This document shows, piece by piece, positions 5,767 to 8,325 of a DNA stretch of 8,325 nt. The DNA lies in contig DATJWY010000305.1 in assembly GCA_035500775.1 (NCBI GenBank), positions 1 to 8,325 on the forward strand, in the 5' to 3' direction. The first letter of the stretch is position 1, and every line of letters starts with the position of its first letter. A program made the position numbers and the translations under genes. A model generated the notes under the pieces. That model saw only the letters and a program-made list of their open reading frames with translations, did not search any database and had not been told where the DNA came from. Source of the DNA: DATJWY01 sp035500775 (GTDB lineage: Bacteria > Pseudomonadota > Alphaproteobacteria > Acetobacterales > Acetobacteraceae).

Positions 5767-5806
5767 GGAATCGGGCCGCGCCCGCGGCGCGGCATTCCAG
5801 GCAGCA

Positions 5807-5841
5807 GGGTCGGAGCGGCGCGAGCCGCGCCGGCCCTTTTT
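5807..5841 (+). terminator. Rho-independent terminator after rpmA
   Basis: A GC-rich stem-loop, GGCGCG-agc-CGCGCC (5817-5831), with possible lower-stem pairing of GGGTC (5807-5811) to GGCCC (5832-5836), is followed directly by TTTTT (5837-5841). It lies 40 bp after the rpmA stop and separates the ribosomal protein operon from the repeat element and obgE. Confidence 0.72.
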
Positions 5842-5863
5842 GCTTATGCCGGCCGCCCAACGC

Positions 5864-6040
5864 GTTGACCGCTTCAAGTCAGGGGGCTTTGCCCCCTGGC
5901 CCCCACTGGGGCCTTGAGGCCCCAAACCCCCCATTCGTTTGGAAATCCTGCTTATATCCCCAGGGCTTCCAAAATAGTGGGGGTCTGGGGCCTCAAGGCC
6001 CCAGCGGGTCCAGGGCGGAGCCCTGGCCTTCTGGGCGCGT
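5864..6040. repeat. Nested palindromic intergenic element E2
   Basis: This has the same architecture as E1. The left outer end TTGACCGCT (5865-5873) equals the reverse complement of the E1 right end (304-312). Hairpins follow in order: AGGGGGC-ttt-GCCCCCT (5881-5897), TGGGGCC-ttga-GGCCCCA (5907-5924), a long-range centre TTTGGAA (5938-5944) with TTCCAAA (5967-5973), CTGGGGCC-tcaa-GGCCCCAG (5985-6004), and CCAGGGC-gga-GCCCTGG (6010-6026). The whole left arm can also pair with the whole right arm. It fills the gap between the rpmA terminator and obgE. I see no clear promoter for obgE outside it, so transcription of obgE either starts within it or reads through from upstream. Confidence 0.88.
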
Positions 6041-6091
6041 CCGCCCCGACGTAGCAGCAGCCGGTTCGATGCCGGCAGGACAGAGTTTGAG

Positions 6092-7102
6092 ATGAAGTTC
6101 CTCGATCAGGCCAAGATCTATGTCCGCTCCGGCGATGGCGGCGACGGCGTGGTCGCGTTCCGGCGCGAGAAATACATCGAGTTCGGCGGTCCCGATGGCG
6201 GCGATGGCGGCCGCGGCGGCGACGTCATCTTCGAGGCCGTCCCCAATCTGAACACGCTGATCGATTTCCGCTACACGCAGCATTTCCGCGCCCGCAAGGG
6301 CGGCAACGGCGCGGGCAGCGACCGCACCGGCGCCGCCGCCGACCCGGTGGTGATCAAGGTCCCGATCGGCACCGAGATCCTGGACGAGGATCGCGAGACG
6401 CTGCTCGCCGACATGGATACGCCCGGCAAGCGGGTCGTGCTGTGCCGTGGCGGCGATGGCGGCCATGGCAACACGCATTTCAAATCCAGCACCAACCGCG
6501 CCCCGCGCCGCGCCGACAAAGGCTGGCCGGGCGAGGAGCGCTGGGTCTGGCTGCGCCTCAAGCTGATCGCCGATGCCGGACTGGTCGGCCTGCCGAATGC
6601 CGGCAAATCCACCTTCCTCTCCGTCTGCTCGGCGGCGCGGCCGAAGATCGCGGATTACCCGTTCACCACTCTGCATCCGCAGCTCGGCGTGGTGCGCCTC
6701 TCCATGACGGAGGAATTCGTCATCGCCGACATCCCCGGCCTGATCGAGGGCGCGCATGAGGGCGCGGGGCTGGGCGACCGCTTCCTCGGCCATGTCGAGC
6801 GCTGCGCCGTGCTGCTGCATCTGATCGACGGCGCCGCCGGCAATGTCGTCGATGCCTGGCGCACGGTGCGCGAGGAGCTGGTCTCCTATGGCGGCGGCCT
6901 CGCCGAGAAGCCCGAGATCATCGCCCTCAACAAGGCGGATGCGATGACCCCGCGCGAGGCCTCGGCGCGCCGCAGCGCGCTCGCCCGCGCCTCGGGCCAG
7001 GAGGTGTTCCTGATTTCCGGCGTCAGCGGGCAGGGCGTGCCCGAGGTGCTGCGCAAGCTCGCCGACACCATCCGCGCGGCGCGGCAGGAGCAGGCGGCAT
7101 GA
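6092..7102 (+). CDS. obgE: Obg/CgtA GTPase, ribosome assembly factor
   Basis: A 336-residue protein. Residues 1-158 form the glycine-rich Obg fold (MKFLDQAKIYVRSGDGGDG, GGPDGGDGGRGGD, GGNGAGSDRTG, GGDGGHGN). The G domain has G1 GLPNAGKST (166-174), switch I FTTLHPQLG (191-199), G3 DIPG (213-216), G4 NKAD (280-283) and a G5-like ISGVSG (308-313). No C-terminal Obg extension is present beyond about residue 336, as in other short alphaproteobacterial forms. The protein is an essential GTP-binding factor of 50S maturation and stress signalling. A weak AGGA (6077-6080) precedes the ATG by 11 nt. The stop overlaps the proB start as ATGA, so the two are translationally coupled. Confidence 0.98.
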   Translation: MKFLDQAKIYVRSGDGGDGVVAFRREKYIEFGGPDGGDGGRGGDVIFEAVPNLNTLIDFRYTQHFRARKGGNGAGSDRTGAAADPVVIKVPIGTEILDEDRETLLADMDTPGKRVVLCRGGDGGHGNTHFKSSTNRAPRRADKGWPGEERWVWLRLKLIADAGLVGLPNAGKSTFLSVCSAARPKIADYPFTTLHPQLGVVRLSMTEEFVIADIPGLIEGAHEGAGLGDRFLGHVERCAVLLHLIDGAAGNVVDAWRTVREELVSYGGGLAEKPEIIALNKADAMTPREASARRSALARASGQEVFLISGVSGQGVPEVLRKLADTIRAARQEQAA

Positions 7103-8217
7103 GCGTGCCGAGCTTCGCCTCCGCGCGGCTGCTGGTGGTCAAGATCGGCAGCGCCCTGGTGGTCGATCAGGATGAGGCGGCCCCCCGTGCCGCCTGGTTG
7201 CGCGGCGTCGCCGAGGACATCGCGCAGGCGCGGGCGCGCGGCACGGCGGTGATCGTCGTCTCCTCCGGCGCGATCGCGCTGGCCCGCCGCGCCCTCGGCC
7301 TCACCCAGCGGCGGCTGCGGCTGGAAGAGAAGCAGGCGGCGGCGGCGGTCGGGCAGATCCGTCTGGCCCAGGCCTGGACCGAGGCGCTCAGCGCGCAGAG
7401 CCTCACCGCCGCGCAGTTGCTGCTGACGCTGGAGGACACCGAGGATCGCCGCCGCTACCTCAATGCCCGCGCGACGCTCCGCACCCTGCTCGGCCTCGGC
7501 GCGGTGCCGGTGATCAACGAGAATGACAGCGTCGGCACGGCCGAGATCCGCTTCGGTGACAATGACCGGCTGGCCGCCCGCGTCGCCGAGATGGTGGAGG
7601 CGGATCAGCTCCTCCTGCTCTCCGACATTGACGGCCTCTACACCGCCGATCCGCGCCGCGACCCGGCGGCGGCGCATATCCCCGTGGTGCCGGTGCTGAC
7701 GCCGGAGATCGAGGCGATGGGCGGCGAGCCGCCCCCCGGCTATTCCTCCGGCGGCATGCGCACCAAGCTGGTCGCCGCCCGCATCGCGACCCAGGCCGGC
7801 TGCGCCATGGCGATCGGCCTCGGCCATCGCGAGCACCCGCTGCAGGCGCTGGCCGAGGGGGCACGCTGCTCCTGGTTCCTCGCCGCGCCGGAGGGGCGCT
7901 CGGCGCGTAAGCGCTGGATCGCCGGCAGCCTGCAGCCGCTCGGCAGCCTCACCGTCGATGCCGGGGCGGCGCGCGCGCTGGCCGGCGGCAGCTCGCTGCT
8001 GCCGGCGGGGGTGCGGGAGGTGCAGGGGAATTTCGAGCGCGGCGATCCGGTGCTGGTGCGCGGCCCGGACGGAGCGGAGCTGGCGCGCGGCCTCAGCGCC
8101 TATGCCAGCGCGGACGCGGCGCGCATCGCCGGGCATCGCTCGGAGGAGATCGAGGCGCTGCTCGGCTGGCGCGGCCGGGACGAGATGATCCACCGTGACG
8201 ATCTTGTGTTGCTGTGA
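7099..8217 (+). CDS. proB: Glutamate 5-kinase with PUA domain
   Basis: A 372-residue enzyme phosphorylating L-glutamate with ATP, the first step of proline synthesis, in the cytoplasm. The amino acid kinase domain (about 8-260) shows VVKIGSAL with K15, SSGA (55-58), NENDSV (140-145), FGDNDRLA (152-159), SDIDGLYTADPR (175-186) and GGMRTKL (218-224). A PUA domain follows at about 278-370 after the RKRWIAG linker. The length fits the full two-domain form, which is normally feedback inhibited by proline. It overlaps obgE by four bases. The usual partner proA is not seen: only 108 bp follow in the window and these are filled by repeat element E3. Confidence 0.97.
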   Translation: MSVPSFASARLLVVKIGSALVVDQDEAAPRAAWLRGVAEDIAQARARGTAVIVVSSGAIALARRALGLTQRRLRLEEKQAAAAVGQIRLAQAWTEALSAQSLTAAQLLLTLEDTEDRRRYLNARATLRTLLGLGAVPVINENDSVGTAEIRFGDNDRLAARVAEMVEADQLLLLSDIDGLYTADPRRDPAAAHIPVVPVLTPEIEAMGGEPPPGYSSGGMRTKLVAARIATQAGCAMAIGLGHREHPLQALAEGARCSWFLAAPEGRSARKRWIAGSLQPLGSLTVDAGAARALAGGSSLLPAGVREVQGNFERGDPVLVRGPDGAELARGLSAYASADAARIAGHRSEEIEALLGWRGRDEMIHRDDLVLL

Positions 8218-8222
8218 GGCAA

Positions 8223-8325
8223 CGGTAAGGCCAGGGGCGCCGCCCCTGGACCCCGCCAAAGGCTAAGCCTTTGGAATTCACTACTTAAGTGATCGGGGGT
8301 CTGGGGCCTCAAGGCCCCAGTGGGG
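8223..8325. repeat. Nested palindromic intergenic element E3 (partial, runs off the window)
   Basis: The element begins just after the proB stop. It has CCAGGGGC-gcc-GCCCCTGG (8231-8249), CCAAAGGC-taa-GCCTTTGG (8256-8274), a small dyad TCACT...AGTGA (8278-8292), and the shared unit CTGGGGCC-tcaa-GGCCCCAG (8301-8320) preceded by GGGGGT. The run from 8295 to 8325 repeats E1 (243-273) without a mismatch that I can find. The left CTGGGGCC hairpin seen in E1 and E2 is absent and replaced by the CCAAAGGC hairpin. The right end lies outside the window. Confidence 0.85.

Noticed and set aside
6886..8259. Long open frame on the minus strand opposite proB
   Set aside because: It lies wholly over proB, whose motifs are unmistakable; the product is low-complexity and lacks family features.

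Overview
The window looks like a chromosomal segment of a GC-rich alphaproteobacterium, most likely of the Acetobacteraceae / Rhodospirillales group. The grounds are the very high GC with strong third-position GC, the order rplU-rpmA-(repeat)-obgE-proB, and GC-rich intergenic palindromes containing the hairpin CTGGGGCC-tcaa-GGCCCCAG. The group assignment is inference from gene order and style; no species marker is present.

Layout. Positions 1-134 hold the C-terminal end of an unidentified gene. A nested palindromic repeat (about 147-319, element E1) follows. Then comes a 626-residue membrane sensor (490-2370) with a PDZ-like domain, about ten membrane segments, a GAF domain and a short C-terminal coiled coil, but no kinase or other output domain. 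Next is ampH (2547-3653), a secreted penicillin-binding-protein-like peptidase. A gene-poor stretch of about 420 bp contains a different inverted-repeat element (3866-4011). It is followed by a two-gene toxin-antitoxin operon (4073-4803) of the TumE / HVO_A0114-like HTH type. This operon converges on a tRNA-Ser(CGA) gene on the minus strand (4825-4914).

To the right of the tRNA the window is core housekeeping. A divergent promoter pair with -35 boxes only 5 bp apart drives the tRNA leftward and rplU-rpmA (ribosomal proteins L21 and L27) rightward. The rplU leader is about 130 nt long and carries a perfect 8-bp hairpin. A rho-independent terminator follows rpmA, then a second palindromic element (E2, about 5864-6040). 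After it come obgE (ribosome-assembly GTPase) and proB (glutamate 5-kinase), which overlap by ATGA. A third palindromic element (E3) starts just after proB and runs out of the window.

How the parts work together. rplU, rpmA and obgE all serve the large ribosomal subunit, while proB begins proline synthesis. The left half is accessory in character: orphan sensor, AmpH, inverted-repeat element and toxin-antitoxin pair, ending 21 bp from a tRNA 3' end. The least explained features are the three related palindromic elements with variable hairpin-forming centres, the inverted-repeat element upstream of the toxin gene, and the output-less PDZ-7TM-GAF protein.
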